A stretch of 32,904 nucleotides of DNA from Acholeplasma sp. (GCA_012838065.1 DUPY01000010.1:1-32904); one strand, 5' to 3'; shown: positions 1-8,791, numbered from the stretch's first letter. Made by a program: numbers and translations. Notes: a model not told the origin generated them from the sequence alone.

Positions 1-1
1 A

Positions 2-715
2 AGAGATGGCGAAGGAAACCTAACAACTGTTTATAGTGAAAATCAATATAGCAATGCTATTATTGTTAATTTCAATACTGATGGTGTAGAAGGAATCGAG
101 AATATTGTTTTAGTTAAACAAGGGAAAGTAACTGCCCCTGCAGCTCCTGAAAAAGAATACTATATTTTTGATGGATGGTTTGCTGATGAAGAATTAACTA
201 TACCATTTGATTTTAATCAAATTATTACTAAAGATACTATCATCTATGCTAAGTGGGTAGAGAATCTACCGACTATTAGTGCTGCAACATTTACTTTTGG
301 TGATGCAAAATTTTCAGGTAGTGGATCAAGTCAAGATGGTAACAAGACTATGACGGTTACAGGTGGCGGTACACTTGCTGTGGAAATCTCAAGTTCTACT
401 GCATACTGGGATGGCTCTGCAACCAATAGTTTAAGACTTGGAAGTAGCAAAAATACAGGTAGTATCACATTTGAGTTTGATTCAAGTGTAAAAATTACAA
501 AAGTAACAGTTTACGCATCACAATATGACGGTGCCGTTTCATTAAATGTTGATGATGGTGAAGCGCAAAAAATTACCAATGCGTCTGGAACCGACTATAT
601 TGGTTATGAATTTGTATTGAATAATTTATCTTCATTTACTATTAGCTCAGTGAAAACATCGCAATCAAGACTTCAAGTTCAAAAAATAGTAATTGAATAT
701 GCCCCCCAGGCATAA
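2..715 (+). CDS. Secreted repeat protein, 5'-truncated segment before frameshift
   Basis: This reading frame is open from the window edge and ends in TAA at 713-715, so its start lies outside. Around residues 50-82 it holds an InlB-type B-repeat (Listeria-Bacteroides repeat): FDGWF, then LTIPFDFN, then TIIYAKW. These repeats are found in cell-surface or secreted proteins. The following ~130 residues are a Ser/Thr/Gly-rich beta-type domain with no cofactor motif that I recognise. The stop falls directly after a run of six C (702-707). Reading one base back at that run continues into the Ig-like/endonuclease segment at 742-1689. The two segments are therefore most likely one gene that is split by a frameshift, sequencing error or phase-variable tract. 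Function of this half is probably surface display or substrate contact; that part is inference. Confidence 0.75.
   Translation, partial: RDGEGNLTTVYSENQYSNAIIVNFNTDGVEGIENIVLVKQGKVTAPAAPEKEYYIFDGWFADEELTIPFDFNQIITKDTIIYAKWVENLPTISAATFTFGDAKFSGSGSSQDGNKTMTVTGGGTLAVEISSSTAYWDGSATNSLRLGSSKNTGSITFEFDSSVKITKVTVYASQYDGAVSLNVDDGEAQKITNASGTDYIGYEFVLNNLSSFTISSVKTSQSRLQVQKIVIEYAPQA
702..707 (+). repeat. C6 homopolymer at the reading-frame switch
   Basis: Six consecutive C lie in an otherwise AT-rich region. The upstream frame stops at 713-715 and the downstream frame is closed upstream by TGA at 694-696, so the frame switch must occur between 697 and 712, exactly where this run sits. Going from seven to six C gives the observed break. 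Slipped-strand variation, transcript slippage, minus-one ribosomal slippage on CCC codons, or a base-calling error would all look like this. Confidence 0.7.
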
Positions 716-741
716 ACCCTACAGAGCCGAATAACATACCA

Positions 742-1689
742 ATGATTACACCTCCTACACAGGAGGTGTATTCTATCTCTGTAGGGGAAAACTTTACCCC
801 ACCCACTTTAACTGCATATGACAATGACGGGATATTACCAGTTACAGTGTCAGGAATTGTAGATACAGACACTGTAGGTACATACTATATTACATATACA
901 GCTGAAAATGAATATGCTACAACAACCCTAACAATCACGGTTCATGTAACTAATAATCCTATACCAGGTGACTATTTACCATACTATTCAAGTATAAATG
1001 GATTGACTGGAAATGCACTACTGAATACTTTAACAGAATTATTAAATAACACTGCTGACATTAGAAGTTATGGTGGAAATCTAAACTCTGTACTAATCAA
1101 TGCAGATAAACATCCAACATTAGCTGGTATGGTTTATACAATCTATGATGGTGCTGCGATGAGTGAAGGTGCTGATGGATCAAGCGGATCAAGTGTATGG
1201 AATAAAGAACATGTTATACCAAAATCTTGGTATATAAACAATGGATATGCCGACCATGAAGGTGATGTTCATAATTTAAGAATATCGCGGGCTTCAATCA
1301 ATTCAACAAGAAGTAACGATATGTTTGTTACCGGAAGTGGTTCATGGGATTCAAGTGCCAATGGTTTTTATCCTGGTGATGACCATAAGGGTGATGTCGC
1401 TAGAATCGCAATGTATATGATTGTCATGATGCCAGATGTGCTAAACTTTAATAAAATCATTAATAATGGGCAAGAAGTTTTATTAAACTGGCACAAAGAA
1501 GATCCAGTAGATGATTTTGAGATTCGAAGAAATCAAATTTTATTTGAATTCCAAGGCAATCGTAATCCATTTATTGATCATCCTGAGATTGCAGATTTGA
1601 TTTGGGGGACATCCGCAAACCATAATAGGACTTTTTATCAAAAATTATTTTTTCAAAGTGATGATGCTTTTATATCAATGATTAACTGA
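742..1689 (+). CDS. Endonuclease I domain protein, 3' segment after frameshift
   Basis: This is the C-terminal part of a secreted nuclease. The frame is open from 697, just after a stop at 694-696, so 742 is only the first ATG and has no convincing ribosome binding site. Residues ~5-75 form a DUF5011-like bacterial Ig domain (VGTYYITYTA followed by TTTLTITVHV). From residue ~78 the sequence matches the endonuclease I family: YYSSINGLTG, then SVWNKEHVIPKSW, GDVHNLR, INSTRSND and DHKGDVARIAMYM. The His of KEHVIPKS is the expected catalytic residue of this beta-beta-alpha metal nuclease fold. Such enzymes degrade extracellular DNA or RNA, which fits nucleotide scavenging. A single extra C in the C6 run at 702-707 would fuse it in frame to the upstream InlB-repeat segment. 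With the shift real, this half would lack secretion and initiation signals. Confidence 0.8.
   Translation: MITPPTQEVYSISVGENFTPPTLTAYDNDGILPVTVSGIVDTDTVGTYYITYTAENEYATTTLTITVHVTNNPIPGDYLPYYSSINGLTGNALLNTLTELLNNTADIRSYGGNLNSVLINADKHPTLAGMVYTIYDGAAMSEGADGSSGSSVWNKEHVIPKSWYINNGYADHEGDVHNLRISRASINSTRSNDMFVTGSGSWDSSANGFYPGDDHKGDVARIAMYMIVMMPDVLNFNKIINNGQEVLLNWHKEDPVDDFEIRRNQILFEFQGNRNPFIDHPEIADLIWGTSANHNRTFYQKLFFQSDDAFISMIN
747..770 (+). repeat. Perfect 9-bp inverted repeat inside nuclease gene
   Basis: TACACCTCC (747-755) and GGAGGTGTA (762-770) are exact reverse complements around a 6-nt loop. The 3' arm carries a GGAGG ribosome-binding-like core. It lies 40 nt after the C6 run, which is farther than the usual spacing for a frameshift-stimulating hairpin. 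It sits in the linker between the two domains. Confidence 0.6.
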
Positions 1690-1841
1690 AATAAAAAAGT
1701 TGTATTTGAACTAATCTACAAATATTATGTAGTTGTAGACCTAACTTGAATCTAGAATTATGAATGATTAAATGTGCTTTATATATGGTCTTAATTATGT
1801 TAATATCATATATAAGAACTACTTAAGAAAAGGTGATATCC

Positions 1842-2687
1842 GTGAAAAAACTTATATTTGTATTAATTAGTATTCTAACACTAGTATCTTGCTCAAAAGG
1901 TACACTACAAAGACCTGAAAACTTGAAAATTGTTGATGGATATTTAACATTTGATGCTGTTGAACATGCGACATCCTATACATTACTTATTAATAATGAA
2001 GAAGTAACCATATCAAATACGTATTATACATTTACTAAAGGTAATTATGAGGTTAGAGTAAAAGCGCATGCTAAAGGGTATGAAGATTCTCCATATTCAG
2101 AAAAATTAATCTTCCAAGTTTTAAGTAGTGAAGACGATTATACATTTTTAAATCTTTCATTTAATTATGATCTTAATAGTGATTCAAACTTAGTGATATT
2201 AAAAAACTATGTTGATGCGACAAAACTATTCTTAAAAAACAATCAAAATGAAATACTTGCTGATTGGTTTATTCAAGAGTCTGGACTAACATATCTTAAA
2301 GGTTCAAAAATAAAAGAACTTGGTGTTGGTTCACATAAGTTAATCTTATCGTATGAAAATGAAGATTATGAACTAACACTTAACATTAAAGATAAAGATT
2401 ATCCATATTTGATGGATAATCAAACACTTTATGTCGATGTTAAAATGGACTTAGTATTAATCGTTGACTTAATGGGTGGTGAACTTGTTAGTATATCAGC
2501 GGATAGAAATAGACCTTTCCTAGACGGTGACTTAACGATTGAAGGTGGTAAAATTACAATGTCTAAAGACTACATCATGCGTTCATTTGATAGTTTAAAA
2601 GAAAGTCAACAACTCATGTTTACCATATTAGTTAAAAAAGGCACACAAAATCAAACGATTTTATTATCTTTAAGAAAAGAAAAGTAA
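1842..2687 (+). CDS. Lipoprotein with fibronectin-like domain, function unknown
   Basis: A 281-residue exported lipoprotein. The N-terminus is a textbook lipoprotein signal: MKK, a hydrophobic stretch, then the lipobox LVSC with the lipidated Cys at residue 17. I place the start at GTG 1842 because AGGTG at 1831-1835 lies six bases upstream and this gives a compact signal peptide; an in-frame GTG at 1833 overlaps that site and is less likely. Residues ~25-85 (from LKIVDGYLTF to LIFQV) look like a fibronectin type III-like beta sandwich, including the ATSYTLLINNEE and YEVRVKAHAKGY strands. The remainder (~90-281) is beta-rich and I do not recognise it. It stands alone, after the nuclease gene and closed by its own terminator. 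A role in surface binding is possible, but no function is shown. Confidence 0.8.
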   Translation: MKKLIFVLISILTLVSCSKGTLQRPENLKIVDGYLTFDAVEHATSYTLLINNEEVTISNTYYTFTKGNYEVRVKAHAKGYEDSPYSEKLIFQVLSSEDDYTFLNLSFNYDLNSDSNLVILKNYVDATKLFLKNNQNEILADWFIQESGLTYLKGSKIKELGVGSHKLILSYENEDYELTLNIKDKDYPYLMDNQTLYVDVKMDLVLIVDLMGGELVSISADRNRPFLDGDLTIEGGKITMSKDYIMRSFDSLKESQQLMFTILVKKGTQNQTILLSLRKEK

Positions 2688-2694
2688 AAGTATT

Positions 2695-2724
2695 GGGCAC
2701 ATTTTAAATGTGCCCATATTTTTA
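2695..2724 (+). terminator. Intrinsic terminator after lipoprotein gene
   Basis: GGGCACATTT (2695-2704) pairs with AAATGTGCCC (2706-2715) around a single T, followed by a T-rich stretch ATATTTTTA. It separates the lipoprotein gene from galM. Confidence 0.85.
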
Positions 2725-2801
2725 TAAGACTTCTAAAAACTCCACAATATATAGTATAATAAGAGTTAAACTATTGAATATGAGGAGTTTAAGAAGTTTT
2801 T

Positions 2802-3836
2802 TTGTTTATAAATAAAAAAATTTCTTATAATCAAACAATTATGGATGATATGTTTAAAATATATACAATTGAAAATGATAAACATCGTGTATCTTTCTTA
2901 AATATTGGTGCTGCCATCTATGAATGGTACGTTAAAAGTAAAAAGCGCCATGTCGTCTTAACGAATGCGAACTTAAGTGATTATTTTGATTCAACGAAAG
3001 GTATGTTAGGTGCGACCATCGGTCGTGTAGCTAATAGAATTAAAGATGGCATATTAACTTTCGATAACAATGTATATTTTTTAGAAACAAACTTTGATCA
3101 TGGTGCGAATACTGGTCACGGTGGAAACAATGGTTTCCATACGCGTCCATTTGTTATGCAATCGATAGAAAGTGATAGAATCACTTTCGGTTATGTATCA
3201 AAACATATGGAAGAAGGCTTTCCAGGAGAAGTTATGGTCTATGTTCACTACAGACTAGACGGTGATGCACTCATCATTAACTATGAAGCTTATCCAGATC
3301 AAAGAACACCAATCAATTTAACAAATCATACATATTTTAATTTAAGTGGTGAAGATACGATCTTAAATCATGAAATTCAATCAAACGTTAAATATTATTT
3401 GCCATATAACGATAAGAAACAAATCGCTGGTACGAAGATGTTAGTCATGTATACACCATACATCTTATTAGATAAGATAAAGCTTGCAGATGTTGTTATG
3501 CAAAAGGAACTTCAAATACCAATGACGAATGGGTTAGACCATTGTTACATGTTTGATCCAGATCGTAAACAATTATTAAGAGTCATTGGTGGTGACTTAG
3601 AGCTTAATGTTTCAACATCATACCCAGCTGTTCACATATATACTTCGGGGTTTGCTTCAAAACAAGCACTAAAAAACAGTGATGAACCATTTAATAAATA
3701 TCGCGGTATTGCGCTTGAATGTCAATACGAAAGCGATGCTGTAAGTCATAAGTATTTTTCAGATATTATTTTTGGACCAGACCGACCATATAAGGAAGAA
3801 ATCCGTTATGAAATTAAACCTGTTATTAAAAAATGA
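2802..3836 (+). CDS. galM: Aldose 1-epimerase (galactose mutarotase)
   Basis: GalM interconverts alpha and beta anomers of galactose or glucose, supplying alpha-galactose to galactokinase. Family motifs occur in order: GATIGRVANRI, GHGGNNGFHTRPF, NLTNHTYFNLSG with the catalytic His, GLDHCYMF, the VHIYTSGF strand and ALECQYESDAVSH with the catalytic Glu. Its length of 344 residues is normal for the family. The likely start is TTG 2802: GAGGAG at 2782-2787 is somewhat far (14 nt) and AAGAAG at 2791-2796 is closer. ATG 2841 is the alternative and would lose 13 residues. A -10 box TATAAT lies at 2755-2760. The next gene, galK, begins inside this reading frame, so the pair forms an operon. No galT or galE is in the window. 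Confidence 0.93.
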   Translation: MFINKKISYNQTIMDDMFKIYTIENDKHRVSFLNIGAAIYEWYVKSKKRHVVLTNANLSDYFDSTKGMLGATIGRVANRIKDGILTFDNNVYFLETNFDHGANTGHGGNNGFHTRPFVMQSIESDRITFGYVSKHMEEGFPGEVMVYVHYRLDGDALIINYEAYPDQRTPINLTNHTYFNLSGEDTILNHEIQSNVKYYLPYNDKKQIAGTKMLVMYTPYILLDKIKLADVVMQKELQIPMTNGLDHCYMFDPDRKQLLRVIGGDLELNVSTSYPAVHIYTSGFASKQALKNSDEPFNKYRGIALECQYESDAVSHKYFSDIIFGPDRPYKEEIRYEIKPVIKK

Positions 3837-4977
3837 GTTAATTGAAAATTTTAATAATGTTTTTTCAAACACGAACCATAGTGTTTATTTTTCACCGGGG
3901 AGAGTAAATCTCATCGGTGAACATATTGACTATAATGGTGGGTTTGTTTTTCCTGCGGCCATAAGTTATGGTACTTATGGTGTTGCAAGTTTAAATGAAA
4001 CACAAAATATTAATATCTACTCAAAAGGATTTAGCAAGATGGTAGATACGTTTAGTCTTAATGATTTATCGAAGAAAGATAGTGATGGCTATTTAAGTTA
4101 TATTAAAGGTATTTTTTATACACTTAAAATGAAGGGTATCCATATTGTAAAGGGATTAGACATTTATATTGAATCAACCCTTCCTACAAGTTCAGGACTT
4201 TCTTCATCAGCGTCATTAGAAATGTTAATTATCTATATCTTAAATGATATTTATAAATTAAATTTAACAACCTTAGATATGGTCAATATATCTAAAGAAA
4301 CTGAAAATAAATACGTTGGTGTTCATAGTGGTATTATGGACCAATTTGCAGTTGGATTTGGTAAGTATAACCATGCGATACTATTAGATACACAGACACT
4401 TTTTTATGAACATATTCCATTTGATTTAAAAAACTATCGCTTGTTAATTATTAATTCAAACAAACCACGCCAGCTTGCAGCAAGTAAATATAATGAACGA
4501 TTCGGTGAATGCCAAGAAACACTTCAAATCTTAAAAAAGCATTTTAATATAGAACATTTATGTGAGTTAGAGGTATCTGACTTGCCGCAAATTAAAGCCT
4601 TATTAAGCGATACATTGTATCGACGCATAAAACATTGTATCACTGAACAAACGCGCGTAATCCAAAGTAAAAAAGCACTTATTAAAGGCGATATTCTAAG
4701 TTTTGGTAATGCTATGAATTTATCGCATGAATCTTTGCGATATGACTATGAAGTAAGTGTTGATGAACTGGATACAATTGTTGATGTTGCAAGAAATTCT
4801 GGTGCTATCGGTGCAAGAATGACTGGCGCTGGTTTTGGGGGTTGTGCAATCGCGATTGTTGAAGATAAATTCGCTAACCACGTAAAAGAAAAAATACTTA
4901 CAACATACCAACAAAAGTTTTCAATGGATGCCAGCATCTATGAAGTTGAAATATCTAGTGGCACACACAAACTATAG
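3808..4977 (+). CDS. galK: Galactokinase
   Basis: GalK phosphorylates alpha-D-galactose with ATP to galactose-1-phosphate, the first committed step of the Leloir pathway, in the cytosol. The 389-residue protein has the galactokinase signature GRVNLIGEHIDYNGG at ~31-45, the GHMP-kinase ATP loop PTSSGLSSSASLE at ~126-138 and the C-terminal motif GAGFGGC at ~339-345. The start is ATG 3808, with AAGGAAG nine bases upstream at 3792-3798; a longer frame from TTG 3772 would add 12 residues unlike the family. It overlaps galM by 29 bp in another frame, so translation is likely coupled. A small hairpin follows at 5000-5015. Confidence 0.95.
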   Translation: MKLNLLLKNELIENFNNVFSNTNHSVYFSPGRVNLIGEHIDYNGGFVFPAAISYGTYGVASLNETQNINIYSKGFSKMVDTFSLNDLSKKDSDGYLSYIKGIFYTLKMKGIHIVKGLDIYIESTLPTSSGLSSSASLEMLIIYILNDIYKLNLTTLDMVNISKETENKYVGVHSGIMDQFAVGFGKYNHAILLDTQTLFYEHIPFDLKNYRLLIINSNKPRQLAASKYNERFGECQETLQILKKHFNIEHLCELEVSDLPQIKALLSDTLYRRIKHCITEQTRVIQSKKALIKGDILSFGNAMNLSHESLRYDYEVSVDELDTIVDVARNSGAIGARMTGAGFGGCAIAIVEDKFANHVKEKILTTYQQKFSMDASIYEVEISSGTHKL

Positions 4978-4999
4978 TTTTTGTAAAATTATATAAAAC

Positions 5000-5023
5000 C
5001 TATGCTTTGGCATAGAATAATTT
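5000..5023 (+). terminator. Weak hairpin terminator after galK
   Basis: CTATGC (5000-5005) pairs with GCATAG (5010-5015) around TTTG, followed by AATAATTT. The T tract is poor, so termination may be partial. Confidence 0.4.
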
Positions 5024-5066
5024 AAAAACTGTATTATAATAATAGAGATAGAAAGAAAGGATATGT

Positions 5067-7238
5067 ATGAGTAAAATTATAAGAAAACAGCCGTTTGTCG
5101 TATTTGTCGTATTGTTCTTTATCTTAAATATTATAAATACATACTTTTTAACGGTACAACAGTTAAATAAATATATCGCACCATTTAAGCATGAAGTCTT
5201 AGGAGAGATCAATGCTTTTTTCGGTAATCTATCGATACTCATTCTTTTATATTTACTCATATCGCTTATTTCTAAAGATGCAAAAATGCGTATGAAACTC
5301 ATCATTATCGCATCACTACTTTTAAACTTATTTGTATTTTTACTAGGCATCTTTAATTTATTTTACGGGACAGCATTTTCAAGAGAAGCATTAACGATTT
5401 TTTATAATCCTGCTGGCGGTATTGCTAAAGGCATGTTCACACAACTAATGTATGAACTATTCTTGTATTACAGAATACTTGTCTTTTTACCAACAATTGT
5501 GTTATCAATTGCCTACTTTGTAATTAAGAAGAAAAACCAAACATTAGACTTTGGTGTCATTTATCCAAATGGATTAAAAAGTTATTTTATAGTCTTTTTA
5601 AGTTTTGGCGTGATGTTTGGTGGATCACTCTTTGGTTTTGATAGATTATACACACGCTCAACATTACCTGTTCAATCTGTAACAAGTACATACGCGATTC
5701 AAAACTTTGGTGTCTATCCGTTTTATTTAGTGAACTTACTTGGTTCAGATTTTGATAAAACAACAATTAATCAACTCGATATTGAAACGAATGAAGCGCT
5801 TAGAGACGCTTATCAAGCTTATAATAAAAACGTTAGTGCGTACGTTAACGCACTTGATGGAAAACTTTATGGCAATAAAGTTCATGTTAATGATGTCAAT
5901 GGTTTAACCTATATAGATCCAAGCCTCTTAGATGGTACGTTAGTTTCAGGAGCTTTTAAAGGTAAAAACGTTGTCTTAGTCCATTTAGAAACGATTAATC
6001 ATTTCTTATTAGAAATACCTGAAACTAACGAACGTTTTAAATTTTTAAATGCCTTACTTGAAGAATCGTATGTCTTTAGTAATTATTATACGACTGTAGG
6101 TATGGGTGTAAGTGCCGATGCCGAGGTAAGTGTATTAACGGGATTATATCCTAACGGATTTTCAACACTTCACTGGGATTACAATACAGTGAAATATGAT
6201 TTAGATACATTACCAGCCTTGTTTAATTTAAAACACTATGAATCGCTTGCTATACATGGTGATTATGGTAGATTTTATAATCGTAATAAAGTGTATTACA
6301 ACAGCGAAGATGTGAATTTAAGCTTAATGAAGTTTAATAATCCTTATTATGACTTAGAGGCATTCTTAGTGGATTATCCAAACATTTTAGAAACGGGTTA
6401 TGTTGTTGATGAAGAAAATAACATCGTACATAAGAGCCCTTGGATTAGTGATTTAATGCTTGCTGAAACGATTTATGAAAAAGGAAATGCGTTTAATAAG
6501 CCGTTTATGTTATTTCCAATTACGATGATGCCACATACACCGTTTGAATACAATCCATTTACATATACGATTGATGCATACGATAAATGGATCAACGGTT
6601 CAACACCGATTAGTAGTTTAACTACGAAGTATATTAATTATGTCGATTATATCGATTTATTTTTACATCGTATGTTTATTGCTGAAGATGGTACAAACCG
6701 TACACTAGATAATACGGTATATGTCTTTTATAGTGACCATGGTAGTGGTATTAAAAATGGTGACTTAGATATTTTATTTGGCCGTGAACTTGAAAAGATG
6801 GAAGAACGTAAAATTTTACAACAAGGACTCGCATTTATTTATGCACCAGGTAGTGAGATTAAAGATGGCGATTATCCAATATACAAAGGTTTACTAACGG
6901 GTAATCAAACGTTCGTTAGAAGTCATGTGGATTTATACCGCACCATCGTTGATTTATTTGATATCGCTCAAAACGATACCATCTATTTTGGTGCTCATGG
7001 TTTAAGTAAAGAGCCGACATTTGCCTTAGACAATCGTATATTAGACATTATCATAGACGACCTAAAAGGCGGAAGTTATATTATTTCAAGTAGAAACCTT
7101 GACCATTACTATCCAAACGATGTTGTATTAGATGAAGAATTATTAAAACATATTGTAAGGTTCAAACGTCTAAATGACGTTATCTACACGGATGCTAAGA
7201 TGTTCCAAAAGATTAAGCTCGTGTTAAGTAATTCATAG
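5067..7238 (+). CDS. LTA-synthase-family membrane sulfatase-fold enzyme
   Basis: A 723-residue membrane enzyme of the LtaS/alkaline-phosphatase-like family. Five hydrophobic helices fill residues ~8-200. They are followed by an extracellular sulfatase-fold domain from ~300 (KNVVLVHLETINHF). Landmarks of LtaS are present: a DAE segment after the nucleophile, IHGDYGRFYNRNKVY (the HG...F.NR element) and VFYSDHGSGI (the DH metal ligands). LtaS enzymes transfer glycerol-phosphate from phosphatidylglycerol to build lipoteichoic acid. The position of the catalytic Thr (GKTSDAE in LtaS) reads GVSADAE here, giving Ser349. The substrate may differ, for example a glycolipid headgroup; that is inference. 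The start ATG 5067 has AAAGG just upstream, and a TATAAT box lies at 5035-5040. It stands between galK and the serS leader as a single transcription unit. Confidence 0.85.
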   Translation: MSKIIRKQPFVVFVVLFFILNIINTYFLTVQQLNKYIAPFKHEVLGEINAFFGNLSILILLYLLISLISKDAKMRMKLIIIASLLLNLFVFLLGIFNLFYGTAFSREALTIFYNPAGGIAKGMFTQLMYELFLYYRILVFLPTIVLSIAYFVIKKKNQTLDFGVIYPNGLKSYFIVFLSFGVMFGGSLFGFDRLYTRSTLPVQSVTSTYAIQNFGVYPFYLVNLLGSDFDKTTINQLDIETNEALRDAYQAYNKNVSAYVNALDGKLYGNKVHVNDVNGLTYIDPSLLDGTLVSGAFKGKNVVLVHLETINHFLLEIPETNERFKFLNALLEESYVFSNYYTTVGMGVSADAEVSVLTGLYPNGFSTLHWDYNTVKYDLDTLPALFNLKHYESLAIHGDYGRFYNRNKVYYNSEDVNLSLMKFNNPYYDLEAFLVDYPNILETGYVVDEENNIVHKSPWISDLMLAETIYEKGNAFNKPFMLFPITMMPHTPFEYNPFTYTIDAYDKWINGSTPISSLTTKYINYVDYIDLFLHRMFIAEDGTNRTLDNTVYVFYSDHGSGIKNGDLDILFGRELEKMEERKILQQGLAFIYAPGSEIKDGDYPIYKGLLTGNQTFVRSHVDLYRTIVDLFDIAQNDTIYFGAHGLSKEPTFALDNRILDIIIDDLKGGSYIISSRNLDHYYPNDVVLDEELLKHIVRFKRLNDVIYTDAKMFQKIKLVLSNS

Positions 7239-7246
7239 GATTATAC

Positions 7247-7275
7247 TTTACAAACGTAGGAATAACACATATAAT
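7247..7275 (+). promoter_or_regulatory. Strong promoter of the serS T-box leader
   Basis: TTTACA (7247-7252) and TATAAT (7270-7275) are separated by 17 bp, a near-consensus housekeeping sigma factor promoter. Transcription would start near 7282, exactly where T-box stem I begins. Confidence 0.85.
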
Positions 7276-7281
7276 AAGTAT

Positions 7282-7478
7282 GTATAAGAAAGACAAGTAA
7301 TTTAAAGTGCTTTTTCAAAGAGAGTTTGTGGGTGGTGTAAACAAACATAAAGACTTTAAACGAATCTACTTTATTGGTTTGTACCCTTATACATATAATA
7401 AGAGCTAGGGGAACCTAGAACTAAGGTGGCACCGCGAATGATTCGCCCTTAGACATTTTTGTCTAAGGGCTATTTTTA
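7282..7478 (+). promoter_or_regulatory. Serine-specific T-box riboswitch leader
   Basis: A complete T-box leader that senses uncharged tRNA-Ser. Stem I is closed by GTATAAG (7282-7288) and CTTATAC (7386-7392). Inside it, GAATCTAC carries UCU (7365-7367) followed by A, the likely serine specifier codon. A CTAGG/CCTAG stem follows (7405-7418). The hallmark AAGGTGGCACCGCG is at 7423-7436; its UGGCACC bulge would bind the tRNA acceptor end. It folds into an antiterminator with the GCG/CGC and AAGG/CCTT arms up to 7450. The competing terminator is listed separately. Uncharged tRNA-Ser should favour read-through into serS. Confidence 0.93.
7445..7478 (+). terminator. T-box-controlled terminator before serS
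   Basis: GCCCTTAGAC (7445-7454) and GTCTAAGGGC (7461-7470) form a perfect 10-bp stem followed by TATTTTTA. The 5' arm overlaps the antiterminator, so the two are mutually exclusive. Confidence 0.93.
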
Positions 7479-7498
7479 TAATTAAAAGGAGTGAGAGT

Positions 7499-8773
7499 AT
7501 GCTAGATTTAAAATATGTCGTTGAAAACGTCGAAGAAGTTATAAATAAGTTAAGTAATCGTAATGGTGATTTTACGTATTTAAGAAAGTTAGTCACTTTA
7601 GCGAATGAAAGAAAAGAAGTTATCGCTAATGTTGAACTAAAGAAAAATTTAAGAAACGAAGCATCTAAGAAAATTGGCCAATATAAACGTGAAGGTAAAG
7701 ATGTTACGCCAATTATGAATGAAGTCGCTGGTATTGGTGATGAAATTAAAGTACTTGATGAAAGATTGCTAGCAATTGAAACTGAAATTAATGGCATTCT
7801 AGCAATTACACCAAATATACCAAATGAAACTGTACCTGTTGGAAAAGACGAAGATGCAAATGTTGTTATTCGTCATTGGGGTAGGCCACGTACATTTGAT
7901 TTTCCAGTTAAAGACCATATTCAATTAGGTGAAGCTTTAAACATTTTAGATTTTGAACGTGCAGCAAAAATAACTGGTGCTCGTTTTGTTGTAGATAAAG
8001 GTTTAGGTGCAAGACTAGAGCGTTCGCTCATTCAATTTATGATGGATACACATGGTATTGAAAATGATTATATTGAATGTATTCCACCATTTATCGTAAG
8101 TGATAAGAGTATGTATGCAACAGGACAATTTCCTAAATTTAAAGAAGACAGCTTCCGCTTAGCAAATACCGAAGGCTGGTATTTAAACCCGACAGCTGAG
8201 GTACCGACAATTAATCTATATCGAGATGAAATTATTGATGGCGCGATACTGCCACTTAAATTTGTATCTTATACAACTGCATTTAGATCTGAAGCGGGCT
8301 CTGCTGGACGGGATACAAGAGGTATATTAAGACAACATCAATTTAACAAAGTTGAATTGATTAAGTTTACTAAACCAGAAGAATCATACGATGAACTAGA
8401 AAAAATGTTAAAAGATAGTGAATCAATTTTACAAAAATTAAATATTCCATATCGTGTTGTTGCCTTATCTACTGGAGATCTTGGATTTTCTATGGCGAAA
8501 ACATACGATATCGAAGTATGGTTGCCAGGCCAAAATACGTATCGTGAAATTGGTTCAATTAGTAATGCTGAAGATTATCAAGCGCGTCGTGGTAATATTC
8601 GTTTCAAACGTGATAAAAACGCTAAAACAGAATATGTACATACATTAAATGGTAGTGGGCTTGCTGTTGGTCGCACAATGATTGCAGTTATTGAAAACTA
8701 TCAAAATGCTGATGGAACAATAACTGTGCCTGAAGCGCTACGTCCGTACATGAAAGTTGATGTCATTAAATAG
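7499..8773 (+). CDS. serS: Serine--tRNA ligase
   Basis: SerRS charges tRNA-Ser with serine using ATP, and is a class II synthetase. The 424-residue length is normal. Residues ~25-105 form the long antiparallel coiled-coil arm that binds the tRNA (charged, with KEVIANVELKKNLRNEASKK). The catalytic core has LNPTAEVPT, motif 2 around residue 262 (FRSEAGSAGRDTRG) and motif 3 around 383-395 (LNGSGLAVGRTM). The start ATG 7499 has AAGGAG at 7486-7491 with ideal spacing. The preceding T-box independently supports the serine assignment. It is transcribed alone; the downstream GGDEF gene has its own -10 box. Confidence 0.98.
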   Translation: MLDLKYVVENVEEVINKLSNRNGDFTYLRKLVTLANERKEVIANVELKKNLRNEASKKIGQYKREGKDVTPIMNEVAGIGDEIKVLDERLLAIETEINGILAITPNIPNETVPVGKDEDANVVIRHWGRPRTFDFPVKDHIQLGEALNILDFERAAKITGARFVVDKGLGARLERSLIQFMMDTHGIENDYIECIPPFIVSDKSMYATGQFPKFKEDSFRLANTEGWYLNPTAEVPTINLYRDEIIDGAILPLKFVSYTTAFRSEAGSAGRDTRGILRQHQFNKVELIKFTKPEESYDELEKMLKDSESILQKLNIPYRVVALSTGDLGFSMAKTYDIEVWLPGQNTYREIGSISNAEDYQARRGNIRFKRDKNAKTEYVHTLNGSGLAVGRTMIAVIENYQNADGTITVPEALRPYMKVDVIK

Positions 8774-8782
8774 CTAAAATTG

Positions 8783-8791
8783 TGATATAAT
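8783..8791 (+). promoter_or_regulatory. Extended -10 promoter of the GGDEF gene
   Basis: TGATATAAT is an extended -10 element ending at 8791, 36 bp before the start codon. I see no good -35 box. Confidence 0.55.

Noticed and set aside
742-744. ATG as a true start for the endonuclease segment
   Set aside because: No ribosome binding site, no signal peptide, and the frame is open upstream through the C6 run.
1716-1738. CTACA/TGTAG hairpin as terminator of the nuclease gene
   Set aside because: Only five pairs and no T tract follows.
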